A DNA stretch of 30,455 nt from JADJXV01 sp964527785 (GCA_964527785.1 CAZGNO010000046.1:1-30455), one strand, 5' to 3'; positions 7,630 through 15,429 are shown, counted from the first letter of the stretch. Program-made: numbers and translations. The notes: generated from the letters alone by a model not told the origin.

Positions 7630-7795
7630 GGGACAGATTAAATTGCAACATTCAGTCCTGTCATTCTGAGCGGCAGCGAAGAATCTCCGTATGCTGTTTA
7701 AGTCCAGTTTTTGTAGTTCATTGCAGCGATTCTTCAGTCGAAGACTCCTTCAGAATGACAGCTATTCGAATAATACGGTTGTTTTTGCCCTCTTA
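7630..7795. repeat. Palindromic intergenic element, copy 1
   Basis: About 166 bp nearly identical to 30132-30298: shared blocks include GGGACAGATTAAATTGC, ATTCAGTCCTGTCATTCTGA, GAAGAATCTCCGTATGCTG and TTCAGAATGACAGCTAT. The two inner blocks (GTCATTCTGA...GAAGAATC and GATTCTTCAG...TCAGAATGAC) are inverted, so transcripts would fold into a long interrupted hairpin. The outer ends GGGACA / TGCCCTC are decayed forms of the terminal inverted repeats seen in copy 2. No coding frame is supported. It resembles a REP/BIME or small MITE; nothing here encodes its transposase. Confidence 0.75.
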
Positions 7796-7876
7796 CATAC
7801 TTTGCAGAGGAATAAATATTCTTTTGCAAATGAATATAGTATTTTTGTAAAGAATTTAACAATGTATTTTTTCAGT

Positions 7877-7904
7877 TAGAATAGGGTTTGCAAACCCTAT
7901 TCTA
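7877..7904. repeat. 28-bp perfect palindrome, GGGTTTGCAAACCC family
   Basis: A perfect palindrome with 14-nt arms centred between 7890 and 7891 (core AGGGTTTG|CAAACCCT). It is followed by CTACGGA, as is the second family member at 27904-27945, which has the same core with a G in place of the T and longer arms. It lies 34 nt before the start of the next gene. Possible roles are a dispersed palindromic repeat, an operator or a structured leader; sequence does not decide. Confidence 0.7.
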
Positions 7905-7938
7905 CGGAAAAATAGATTCTCATTTATCAGGAGAAACT

Positions 7939-8802
7939 ATGGCAGTATATCCACTCAAATCATCAAAATTTACAACGCTCATTATAGGCAAAGGGCGTTT
8001 GGCGGCAAACATTGCCGAACGATTGGAAAAATCCAAATCCAGTTTTAGTATTATGCTTGAACCAAGCATTTCGGATATTTTAAATTTTGATATAAATATG
8101 CCACAGCATATTCCTTCCTACTTAGAGCCATATTCTGATCTTTGCTCAACAGATTTACCTCCCGTGCAGAAGCCACCTCATTTTATAATAGATGTCGGAC
8201 CTGGAATTCCCGGTGAGCGTGGGGTGATGTTGACCGATATTACGAATGAATTTCCCAATGCAATAGTCCTTACATCTTGTTTGGGCAGTACTGCAACCGA
8301 TCTGTATGGCGAAATGGGTATGGAAACAGAAATAGTATCGTTCAATCCCCTTGCATTCCTGATGAATACACCGGTGATGGAATTTGCCCCCATGCTGGCT
8401 GCGAACGAAGATACCATAAAACTGACTCGTCGGTATTTTTCGGCATTGGGTTTTGAATGTGAACAAGTGGAAGACCGTGTAGGGCTCGTTTCCCCCCGTA
8501 TTTTAGCAACACTTATTAATGAAGCGGCGTTTGCGGTGATGGAGCGAGTGGGGACTGCCGGAGATATTGATACCGCAATGAAACTTGGTGTCAATTACCC
8601 CAAAGGGCTTCTGGAATGGTCGGATGAAATCGGGATTGACCTTATTGTGTATATACTTGAATCGCTTCAAAGTGAATACGGACAAGAGCGATACCGTCCG
8701 TGTGTCCTGCTTCGCCAAATGCTTCGTACCGGATGGGTCGGGAAGCTTTCCGGAAAAGGATTCTATCAGCATGAAATTCCTGATGAATGGGAACTGTACT
8801 AG
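7939..8802 (+). CDS. 3-hydroxyacyl-CoA dehydrogenase-like protein, catalytic residues not evident
   Basis: A 287-residue protein. ATG 7939 is preceded by AGGAGA at a good distance; the open frame upstream runs through a palindromic repeat and is rejected. The N-terminal half looks like a worn Rossmann fold (LIIGKGRLAANIAERL in place of GxGxxG). The C-terminal half matches the 3HCDH C-domain: DRVGLVSPRILATLINEAAF, GTAGDIDTAMKLGVNYPKG, LRTGWVGKLSGKGFYQ. The usual HFFNP reads SFNP and the usual VNR reads SPR, so the His and Asn of the classical active site are not where expected. LGVNYPKG is typical of the second C-domain of PaaH-type enzymes. It may be a non-classical dehydrogenase or a binding protein in fatty-acid or aromatic catabolism (inference). 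Confidence 0.7.
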   Translation: MAVYPLKSSKFTTLIIGKGRLAANIAERLEKSKSSFSIMLEPSISDILNFDINMPQHIPSYLEPYSDLCSTDLPPVQKPPHFIIDVGPGIPGERGVMLTDITNEFPNAIVLTSCLGSTATDLYGEMGMETEIVSFNPLAFLMNTPVMEFAPMLAANEDTIKLTRRYFSALGFECEQVEDRVGLVSPRILATLINEAAFAVMERVGTAGDIDTAMKLGVNYPKGLLEWSDEIGIDLIVYILESLQSEYGQERYRPCVLLRQMLRTGWVGKLSGKGFYQHEIPDEWELY

Positions 8803-8835
8803 CCATTGTTATCAATAGAGCATAAACGTTTTCTA

Positions 8836-8862
8836 TTTTTTTAAATTATAAATTTAAAAAAA
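8836..8862. repeat. All-A/T palindrome between genes
   Basis: Twelve-nt arms of T and A (TTTTTTTAAATT / AATTTAAAAAAA) around a 3-nt loop, 34 nt after the preceding stop. Without any G-C pairs the hairpin is weak; it may help termination on either strand or be simple A/T-rich spacer. Confidence 0.3.
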
Positions 8863-8950
8863 ATAAAACCACTCTGTCCAATCTTGAAATCCCCGTTCGT
8901 CATAGTCTTGTAAATTACATATAGTATAATTTTTATTAAAGGACAACAGT

Positions 8951-9334
8951 ATGACAGGCAGTGAAAACTCTCTCAATTGGTTTGAAATCTCAGTAGCAGA
9001 TATCAACCGCGCAGCAAAGTTCTACGGAACAATTTTTGGAATCGAAATGCCACAGCAAGAAATGATGGGCATGCACATGGCTTTTTTTCCTTTCGAAAAT
9101 ATGAACGGCAAAGTATCCGGTGCTTTGGTTCAGGGACAAATGCACAAGCCAAGCGGCGATGGAGTTAAAATTTATTTGAATGGTAATCCCGACTTAAATA
9201 ATACGCTCGGCAGAATAGAAGCAGCAGGCGGAAAAGTTGTGATGCCAAAAACGAAAATAACCGACGAAATCGGTCACATGGCGTATTTCGTAGATACAGA
9301 AGGCAATACAATTGCGCTTCATTCAAATCATTGA
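8951..9334 (+). CDS. VOC-family (glyoxalase-like) protein
   Basis: A 127-residue vicinal-oxygen-chelate protein. LNWFEISVADINRAAKFYGTI (residues 8-28, read as LNWFEISV and AAKFYGTIFG) is the typical first module, and IGHMAYFVDTEGNTIALHSN the last strand pair with the expected acidic metal-ligand position. This subgroup often occurs beside YCII/DGPF proteins and ECF sigma factors, as here (9389 and 9787). It differs clearly from the PhnB-like VOC protein at 1085-1510. Substrate unknown. Spacing to the next gene is 54 nt with no terminator seen, so co-transcription is likely. Confidence 0.85.
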   Translation: MTGSENSLNWFEISVADINRAAKFYGTIFGIEMPQQEMMGMHMAFFPFENMNGKVSGALVQGQMHKPSGDGVKIYLNGNPDLNNTLGRIEAAGGKVVMPKTKITDEIGHMAYFVDTEGNTIALHSNH

Positions 9335-9388
9335 TTGTTTTGCAGTAGAATTCTAAATAGTAGTTATTAACTGTATACCGAAATTCAA

Positions 9389-9742
9389 ATGCAAGAATTC
9401 TTATTAGTTTTTAGAACAGATTCCACCAATCCTCCACCTCCACGGTCGCCCGAACAAATGCAGGCGATAATGAAGCCCTGGCTGGATTGGATGGCAAGCA
9501 TTGCGGCACAAAATAAATTGGTAGATTCGGGAAGCAGACTGTCGTCACAAGGTTCGGTAATAAGACCTAACAGTATCGTTACGGATGGTCCTTTTGTTGA
9601 AATTAAGGAAGCAATAGCCGGATATTCAATTATAAAAGCCGAGTCGCTGGAAGATGCAACTGAAATTTCAAAAGGTTGCCCGATACTCATGTATGGCGGG
9701 AATGTAGAAGTTCGTCCATTCTTCGACGGCGGACGGATGTAA
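9389..9742 (+). CDS. YCII/DGPF-family protein
   Basis: A 117-residue protein of the YCII-related (DGPF) family. The name-giving DGPF motif is present in IVTDGPFVEIKEAIAGYSII (about residues 63-82), with an N-terminal MQEFLLVFR strand and a C-terminal VEVRPFF strand, giving the ferredoxin-like fold of the family. DGPF proteins are conserved genomic partners of ECF42-type sigma factors, and one follows 44 nt downstream here, though a strong terminator lies in between. Its biochemical activity is not known. Confidence 0.88.
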   Translation: MQEFLLVFRTDSTNPPPPRSPEQMQAIMKPWLDWMASIAAQNKLVDSGSRLSSQGSVIRPNSIVTDGPFVEIKEAIAGYSIIKAESLEDATEISKGCPILMYGGNVEVRPFFDGGRM

Positions 9743-9755
9743 TTATCTTCGTTGC

Positions 9756-9782
9756 AGCCCCGCTTTATGCGGGGCTTTTTTT
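9756..9782 (+). terminator. Rho-independent terminator just before the ECF sigma gene
   Basis: AGCCCCGC (9756-9763), loop TTTAT, GCGGGGCT (9769-9776), followed by seven T (9776-9782). This is an 8-bp, GC-rich perfect stem with a U-tract, the strongest terminator of the window. It closes the VOC-YCII unit, yet the sigma-factor ATG lies only 4 nt after the T-run, so sigma expression must come from read-through or from an unusual start. Confidence 0.85.
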
Positions 9783-9786
9783 GTTT

Positions 9787-11019
9787 ATGGAAGAGCAAGA
9801 ACTTATACCTCATTTATTCAGAACGGAATACCGTAAAATTATTTCGGTACTCTGCAAGCTGTTCGGTATAGAACATATCGAAAATGTGGAAGATATAGTG
9901 AGCGATACCTTTATGCTTGCGGCGGAAACATGGGGAATGAAGGGTTTGCCGGATAATCCGACCGGATGGCTCTATACCGTTTCAAAAAATAAAGCGTTAG
10001 ATTATCTGCGGCGTAACAAACTATTCACTCAAAAAATTTCACAGGAAATACGCTATACCGAAGAAACATCCCACGAAATTGAAATTGATTTGTCGAATAA
10101 AAATATTAATGACAGTCAGCTGCAAATGATGTTTGCTGTCTGCCACCCGTGCAATACGGTCGAGGCGCAGATTGGATTATCCTTAAATATTCTGTGCGGT
10201 TTTGGTGCGGAAGAAATTGCCGAGGCGTTTTTGAGCAATAGGGATACAATCTATAAACGTCTCACAAGAGCAAAGGAAAAGCTGCGAAAAGAAAAGGTGA
10301 AAATTGAACTGCCCGCCGAAACTGAGATTCACAAACGTTTGGAAACCGTACTGACTACCCTGTATTTGTTATTCAACGAAGGGTATTATTCTTCCACACA
10401 AAACACGACACTCCGCAAAGAACTGTGTTTGGAGGCAATGCGACTCAATTATCAGCTCATTGAAAACGAGAGTACCAATAAACCTGCCGTGAATGCCTTG
10501 ATGTCACTCATGTGCTTTCATTCTTCCAGATTTGAAGCGCGAACGGACGAAGCCGGTGAAACCATTCTCTACGATGAACAAAACAGAGACCTGTGGAATA
10601 ACGATTTGATAGACAAAGGCAACCATTTCCTCATAAAAAGTGCCGAGGGACAGATAGTATCCAAATACCATATCGAGGCGTCCATCGCCTTCTGGCATTG
10701 TACCAAAATCGAAACTCCTCAAAAGTGGGAGAATGTTCTCCGGCTGTACGACCGGCTCCTCGAAATAGATTACTCACCTGTAATTGCAATTAATAGAATT
10801 TACGCACTCTCTAAAGCAAACGGAAAGCCGGCAGCGATCAAAGAAGCGGTAATGCTGGAAAAGCCGCATAATCATTTGTATTGTATGCTCTTGGGGAATC
10901 TTTATACGGGTATTGACAATGCAAAAGCAACCGAATATTACAAAGGTGCATTGCGACTTGCGAAAACCGCCAATGACAAATCAGTGATTGAGAGGCATAT
11001 CAAGAAGATAGCAGATTAA
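9787..11019 (+). CDS. ECF42-type RNA polymerase sigma factor
   Basis: A 410-residue sigma factor with region 2 (about residues 10-80, including VEDIVSDTFMLAAETW and PTGWLYTVSKNKALDYLRR), region 4 (about 115-170, FGAEEIAEAFLSNRDTIYKR then AKEKLRK) and a long C-terminal extension (about 175-410) with LYLLFNEGYYSS and helical TPR-like repeats (ALSKANGKPAAIKEA, LLGNLYTGIDNAKATEYYKG). This is the ECF42 / DUF6596 architecture, which is typically linked to DGPF proteins as here; no anti-sigma factor is adjacent, and in this group the extension is thought to control activity. The frame is open back to 9676 but that overlaps the YCII gene; ATG 9787 gives the family N-terminus. A terminator ends 4 nt before it. 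Confidence 0.92.
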   Translation: MEEQELIPHLFRTEYRKIISVLCKLFGIEHIENVEDIVSDTFMLAAETWGMKGLPDNPTGWLYTVSKNKALDYLRRNKLFTQKISQEIRYTEETSHEIEIDLSNKNINDSQLQMMFAVCHPCNTVEAQIGLSLNILCGFGAEEIAEAFLSNRDTIYKRLTRAKEKLRKEKVKIELPAETEIHKRLETVLTTLYLLFNEGYYSSTQNTTLRKELCLEAMRLNYQLIENESTNKPAVNALMSLMCFHSSRFEARTDEAGETILYDEQNRDLWNNDLIDKGNHFLIKSAEGQIVSKYHIEASIAFWHCTKIETPQKWENVLRLYDRLLEIDYSPVIAINRIYALSKANGKPAAIKEAVMLEKPHNHLYCMLLGNLYTGIDNAKATEYYKGALRLAKTANDKSVIERHIKKIAD

Positions 11020-11053
11020 CTCATATTTTATTTAAAAACATTATAATTACCCG

Positions 11054-11087
11054 GTCATTCTGATGGAGTCTTCGACTGAAGAATCTC
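11054..11087. repeat. Solo arm of the palindromic intergenic element
   Basis: A 34-nt stretch (GTCATTCTGATGGAGTC..., ending GAAGAATCTC) that matches, reversed, the right inner arm of the elements at 7630-7795 and 30125-30302 with two differences. The rest of the element is missing, so it is a remnant or a separate half-unit. It lies in the gap after the sigma-factor gene. Confidence 0.7.
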
Positions 11088-11127
11088 AGTTTGATCGAAT
11101 CTCAAGAGTTATGATTAGTTCTGTGAA

Positions 11128-11206
11128 ACTCTGAAACACTCTGTGAAACCCTGTGGGAACTCTTTCCCGATTTCTCCCACAGAGTTCACGGAGTTTATCA
11201 CAGAGT
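11128..11206. repeat. Imperfect inverted repeat, CTCTGTGAA type
   Basis: Two arms of about 31-32 nt (11128-11158 and 11175-11206) pair imperfectly; the best blocks are CTCTGTGAA and CCTGTGGGA against TCCCACAGAG and TTCACGGAGT. The unit CTCTGTGAAAC also repeats directly inside the left arm. Together with the solo arm at 11054 it makes this gap a repeat-rich spot. No gene is supported here; the open frame through it is discounted. Confidence 0.6.
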
Positions 11207-11283
11207 CACACAAAGCTGCGTGTAAAAATATATTCTCTCGATTTTTGTCTATTCACAAAAAAATGTACGACCAACAAAAAAAT

Positions 11284-11781
11284 ATGAAGAAAATCTCTTT
11301 AATCCTACTAGCAATTCTTTTCTGTTTCGGCACTTCCGTATCAAAAACCAAATCAAAAAAAACGATTGCCGACGGTTTATACCTGATTAAAAAAGAAGGT
11401 AGGGATACCAAACGGTTCGACTCGGTGACCAAATCGGATGTCGTCGTTCAATTTGATAAGATGTTCGTTGAGGATAAAGAACAAGCGCATATCCGGCTGC
11501 TTATTGATACAAGCGACTATGTACCCCTCGAACTGGAAAAATCACCGGTAACCGAACAGCAAACCGAAACCAAGAAGAAGCTGCTGCTTTCACTCACCAA
11601 ATCCGCCTCGGAGAAACTAAAGACATTCACCGCTAAGCACGTAATGAAGCATGTAGCAGTGATAGTGGACGGCGAAGCCCTGACGATGCACCGAATAAAA
11701 GTGGCGATAACAAGCGGGCAGCTCCAGATAACGAGATGCAATGATAATGCTTGTGAACTGCTGTATGTGTTTGAAGGATAA
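11284..11781 (+). CDS. Exported protein with SecD-head-like C-terminus
   Basis: A 165-residue protein. ATG 11284 gives a textbook signal peptide (MKKISLILLAILFCFGTSV, basic then hydrophobic); longer starts run through repeat DNA. The C-terminal part, around residues 120-160 (KHVAVIVDGEALTMHRIKVA then GQLQIT), resembles the periplasmic P1 head of SecD (pattern vDGk.ls.p.i...i..G...I), a domain also seen in stand-alone exported proteins. No membrane spans other than the signal are present, so it is not a translocase channel. It may be a periplasmic SecDF-head-like protein of unknown function. Moderate confidence; the gene itself is convincing. Confidence 0.55.
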   Translation: MKKISLILLAILFCFGTSVSKTKSKKTIADGLYLIKKEGRDTKRFDSVTKSDVVVQFDKMFVEDKEQAHIRLLIDTSDYVPLELEKSPVTEQQTETKKKLLLSLTKSASEKLKTFTAKHVMKHVAVIVDGEALTMHRIKVAITSGQLQITRCNDNACELLYVFEG

Positions 11782-11897
11782 TGTGAAGAGGTAGGAATTT
11801 TTGTCTTTGGTTCGGTGGATGGTTATGTGTAGTTTTGTGGGCATCAGCTATAGTGTAAATTATTCTTTGTTACCCAAAATATTTTTATTCAATTGAC

Positions 11898-13751
11898 ATG
11901 GCAATAAATCATACAGAAATTAAAAATTGGACAATTGAAGACCTTGTAGTTGCTTTGAGTGATAACCCTACTAAAAAGAATAAAATTGTAATCCCAAAAT
12001 ATCAAAGAACATTAGTATGGAAAAAAGATCAAAAAAAACTATTCATTGACTCAATAAAGCAAGGATTCCCCGTAGGCGCAATTTTATTATTCAAATCGTC
12101 ATCAGATAATGAAGGGAAAACTTTTTATCATTTAATTGATGGTCTTCAAAGATCAACTTCTATAAAAGATTTTATTGAATCCCCAACACAATTTTTTGAC
12201 AAAACTAATCTTAAAAGTGAGTTAATAGATGATTTGTATGATTTAGTTAAAACAGAATCGAATATAATAGATAAAGATATACTTACTAATGAAATTGTAC
12301 ATTGGATAAATAATCTAAAGGGATTTGAAGAAAGTGATGGTTTCAGTTCTTTCGATTTAAGTACTCATTTGAATAGTTTACTATCACTAAAGCTAGAGAT
12401 AATTAACATACAAGATTTGACTTCTAAATTTAAACCATTCTTAAAGGGAATAAAAGATGACTCAAATATTTCTCAGTTCCAGATTCCTGTTCTTGTTTAC
12501 ACTGGAAAGCATAGTAATTTACCTGCTATATTTGAAAGACTAAATTCAAAAGGGACTCAATTAAGCAAGTATCAAATATATGCTGCTTCTTGGTCATCAT
12601 ATAGTGACTTCACTATTCTAAATAGTGAAGTTATTGATGGAATAAAAAGTAAATATGATTTACTGCTTAAAAATGGATATGAGGTGGTAGACTATGATCC
12701 TTCCCCTAAATTTTATGTTTCAAAATTTTCTACGTTTGAGTATTTATTTGGATTTGGAAAGTTCCTCTGCACTAAGTATGATTATCTATTTAGTAGTGCA
12801 ATTAAAGTTGAACAAGAGGATTCAATTGGGTTTAACATCGTTAATATTTGTTTAGGTCTCCCATTCAGCGAAATGAATAAAATTCCTGAAATGCTTTTAA
12901 AAAATGATATTCAAAAATTTGAAAATTCGATTATTAGCTCAATAGACTTTGTATTCAGTGCTCTGAAAGGTCATATCACATTAAAAATGAATAGGAAAAA
13001 TAGCACTACTAGAATTGCTATTGCTCATTCCGAACTTCAAATAGTTTCTATGATTGGAAAAGTTTTTCATAGTAAGTATAATAGTGATCTTACTGAAAAA
13101 ATGACGTGGGAATCAACCAAACAAAATTTGGAGCAAAATTTACCATACTATTATTTATATGATATAATTAGAGATCATTGGAAAGGGTCAGGTGATAGCA
13201 ATGCATTCACCCTTATAACATCCGATCGATATGAAACACCGATTAAAAGAACTTTATGGGAGAGTGCATTCAATGAGTGGCTAGAAAATGATCTTTCAAA
13301 GAAAGAAAAAGTGAGGATAAGTATTAAAGATAGTGCCATCTTGTTTTTTAAATATCTCTATACATACTCGTTGTCAGCACATGATGAATTATCTAGTACA
13401 GAATATGAAATCGAGCATTTAGTACCAGTCGATAAGCTAAAGGAGATAGCAGGAGAGGAAGGTATTCCAATGAGTGCTTTCCCAAATCTTTGTCTTTTGG
13501 GAAGTAATATTAATAGAAAAAAGGGGAGCTTCACATATTACCAGTATTTTAAAAAACAAGTAGATGATGGTGAATTATCAGCGGAACAAGCAAAATTTGA
13601 ATCTGAAAAATTAGAAAAATATACTCATGTGAGTGAATCTGAATTGAAATTTGTAGACGAAGAATTTACTGCCGAAAAATACAAACAATTCTTACATAAT
13701 CGATATAATAAACTCAAAGAACTGTTTTTTGATTTAAACAAGATAAAATAG
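11898..13751 (+). CDS. DUF262-HNH (GmrSD-like) probable defence nuclease
   Basis: A 617-residue single-chain protein. The N-terminal DUF262 domain shows IPKYQRTLVWKKDQ (Q36-R37) and DGLQRSTS (residues 81-88, family DGQQR), a ParB-like NTPase signature. The C-terminal DUF1524 HNH-type nuclease shows YEIEHLVP (H507), NLCLLGSNIN (N537/N539) and RKKGS. This is the architecture of type IV restriction enzymes such as GmrSD fused in one chain, and of SspE-like effectors acting on phage DNA or sensing modified DNA. No modification gene, ATPase or DndBCD/Ssp partner is near. It is visibly more AT-rich, with more AAA/ATT/TTA codons, than its neighbours, and sits between unrelated housekeeping-type genes, which suggests lateral acquisition. 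The stop lies 22 nt before the ftsL-like start. Confidence 0.85.
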   Translation: MAINHTEIKNWTIEDLVVALSDNPTKKNKIVIPKYQRTLVWKKDQKKLFIDSIKQGFPVGAILLFKSSSDNEGKTFYHLIDGLQRSTSIKDFIESPTQFFDKTNLKSELIDDLYDLVKTESNIIDKDILTNEIVHWINNLKGFEESDGFSSFDLSTHLNSLLSLKLEIINIQDLTSKFKPFLKGIKDDSNISQFQIPVLVYTGKHSNLPAIFERLNSKGTQLSKYQIYAASWSSYSDFTILNSEVIDGIKSKYDLLLKNGYEVVDYDPSPKFYVSKFSTFEYLFGFGKFLCTKYDYLFSSAIKVEQEDSIGFNIVNICLGLPFSEMNKIPEMLLKNDIQKFENSIISSIDFVFSALKGHITLKMNRKNSTTRIAIAHSELQIVSMIGKVFHSKYNSDLTEKMTWESTKQNLEQNLPYYYLYDIIRDHWKGSGDSNAFTLITSDRYETPIKRTLWESAFNEWLENDLSKKEKVRISIKDSAILFFKYLYTYSLSAHDELSSTEYEIEHLVPVDKLKEIAGEEGIPMSAFPNLCLLGSNINRKKGSFTYYQYFKKQVDDGELSAEQAKFESEKLEKYTHVSESELKFVDEEFTAEKYKQFLHNRYNKLKELFFDLNKIK

Positions 13752-13773
13752 TACCTTTAGACACCACCCCAAA

Positions 13774-14097
13774 ATGAACGACCCCCTATTCCCCGAACAA
13801 AAAGAACCCGCAGCCATAGTAAAAGAGCGCAAGCTCCTCAACAGGTGGAGTATATTCGGATTGCTGTTCGTAAGTGCTGCGGTAGTGGTGCTGTACGTAA
13901 GTAATGTAGTGCGGGTAAATACCTTGATGCGGGATATGCAAAGCCACGAGAAAACACGAGACTCACTCGTCTATGCCAATCAGGCACTCCAAAGCGAGAT
14001 AATGCGTCTGCAATCGGCAGAACGCATCACCACAATTGCAAAAACAAAGCTGAGGATGATACCGAATCCCCAAGTTCCTAAACGATTACCGCAATAA
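13774..14097 (+). CDS. FtsL-like cell-division protein
   Basis: A 107-residue bitopic protein: short cytoplasmic N-terminus, one membrane span (about residues 26-44, SIFGLLFVSAAVVVLYVSN), then a coiled coil (about 45-85) ending in SAERITTIAKTKLRMIP, the C-terminal signature of FtsL/DivIC proteins (RIE.iA...L.M). FtsL bridges FtsB and FtsQ to septal synthases. It is not in a dcw cluster here: upstream is the DUF262 gene and downstream, convergent with a 3-nt gap, is the LytR-CpsA-Psr gene. A DivIC/FtsB-like protein is the alternative. Confidence 0.65.
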   Translation: MNDPLFPEQKEPAAIVKERKLLNRWSIFGLLFVSAAVVVLYVSNVVRVNTLMRDMQSHEKTRDSLVYANQALQSEIMRLQSAERITTIAKTKLRMIPNPQVPKRLPQ

Positions 14098-14100
14098 AAC

Positions 14101-15429
14101 TTAATGCTTTTGCTGCTTTTCCAGTTTTTCTTGCTGTTCGTAGAGTTGTTTCTCGGCAGTAACGACTGCATGAACACGGGCTGCCTCGCGAGGTTTATCT
14201 ATTCTGGTCCAAGCATCGGAAAGCAGCACCTCAAATTCAGAGCGTATTTGTTCGCGCAGCTTTTTATCGGAGATTTGAAGCCACGCGTGCTGGTCGAAAT
14301 ACGTAGTCAAACGTCGTATGACCTGCTTCGGACTACGCAAAGAATCTTTACGCGCGGTCGTAATTGCCTTGATGAGTTGCGGCGAAACATTCGGGTACTT
14401 AGACTTACCGTAGGTTGAATCTTTTTTATTACGTGAAGTATTATATCTTTCGATTTTACTTTTCAAGAGGTCAATCGTAGAGCCGTCGGAGAAATTATAA
14501 ACCTTAAATTTTACGCCCATTGCCGGACGAACCCGAACGGTAATAGCGGAAGAATCTCGCGGAAAACCCTTATCTTTGAGTTGATTAAACAGCGATTTGA
14601 TATTGTCGGCAGTCAGATTGGTTTCAACTAGCAGAAGCCCTGCTCGAATTAACAATTCCCCGAAGAAACCGTCCGCTCGGTCGAAATTCTTGAGGATATT
14701 CTGACGGATAAATTGTCCTTGATTATAGCAACGCTGATAATCATCTCCACCCAAACCTTGGCGTGAACGAAGAACTTGGAGTGTGGATTTGCTGTCTTTA
14801 TGTCCGAGAAGCTCGATAATACCCATTGCCTGGGAAAAACCGAATTCGGCGTAATAGTCTATTTTACCGACATTTGCGATTCTGGATGCTTCGCTGAGAT
14901 ACGATTTGATTCCGCGATTAGCATGAACTATCGTAAGTTTGTTCTGATTGCTTGTATCTGCGAAACCTGCGTCGGCAGGGGTATCGCGCGGTATGGAGAT
15001 AATTTCGATTTTGCCGCTGTCGAGCATTATCGAAACTATATGGTTAGCGTCAGCGTGCTTGGTGGATGTGCCGATTCGTGCATCTACACCTATTATGGCA
15101 ATGTTTACCCGCCGTCCGCGATAAACATTGGATTTGCTACCGCCTTCGCGGTCAATACCATATTGTAGCTCGTTTGCTTTGTATCTTGTAGAGTCAAATA
15201 CATATTTTTTAGTAGAATCAGAACTGTTGTCAAGATTGTTTGAACCTGATTTCTTTAATTTAATAGATTGTGGGAGCTCCACCTGATCATTCGGCGTAGA
15301 AGTAGCCAAAATAACTGGTGATTCTACTATAAGTAGGGGTGCTTGTTCCTTGATTGCAAAATAGTAAAAAGCATAGCTGCTCGCAATTAGCAAAAGGAAA
15401 AGGAAGAAATAGTAAAGTTTTGATTTCAT
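14101..15429 (-). CDS. LytR-CpsA-Psr (LCP) family protein
   Basis: A 442-residue protein with an N-terminal membrane anchor (about residues 5-24), a low-complexity linker (25-100) and an LCP catalytic domain (about 105-290): VNIAIIGVDAR, then HADANHIVSI (family RsDt), IEIISIPRDT, LRSRQGLGGDDYQR and NQGQFIRQNIL. LCP enzymes transfer lipid-linked glycopolymers to peptidoglycan or protein outside the membrane. The SIPRD arginine, the aspartates and the RxR/RQ segment are kept, but the Arg before the second Asp is His. A C-terminal region (about 330-442), basic and helical with a Q/E/K-rich end, is an extra beyond the usual domain. It converges on the ftsL-like gene with a 3-nt gap. Confidence 0.78.
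   Translation of the reverse strand: MKSKLYYFFLFLLLIASSYAFYYFAIKEQAPLLIVESPVILATSTPNDQVELPQSIKLKKSGSNNLDNSSDSTKKYVFDSTRYKANELQYGIDREGGSKSNVYRGRRVNIAIIGVDARIGTSTKHADANHIVSIMLDSGKIEIISIPRDTPADAGFADTSNQNKLTIVHANRGIKSYLSEASRIANVGKIDYYAEFGFSQAMGIIELLGHKDSKSTLQVLRSRQGLGGDDYQRCYNQGQFIRQNILKNFDRADGFFGELLIRAGLLLVETNLTADNIKSLFNQLKDKGFPRDSSAITVRVRPAMGVKFKVYNFSDGSTIDLLKSKIERYNTSRNKKDSTYGKSKYPNVSPQLIKAITTARKDSLRSPKQVIRRLTTYFDQHAWLQISDKKLREQIRSEFEVLLSDAWTRIDKPREAARVHAVVTAEKQLYEQQEKLEKQQKH

Noticed and set aside
9676..9786. N-terminal extension of the sigma factor overlapping the YCII gene
   Set aside because: It runs through a terminator hairpin and does not resemble sigma region 2; the family N-terminus begins at 9787.
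11143..11283. N-terminal extension of the SecD-head-like protein
   Set aside because: It is translated from repeat DNA and would bury the signal peptide internally.
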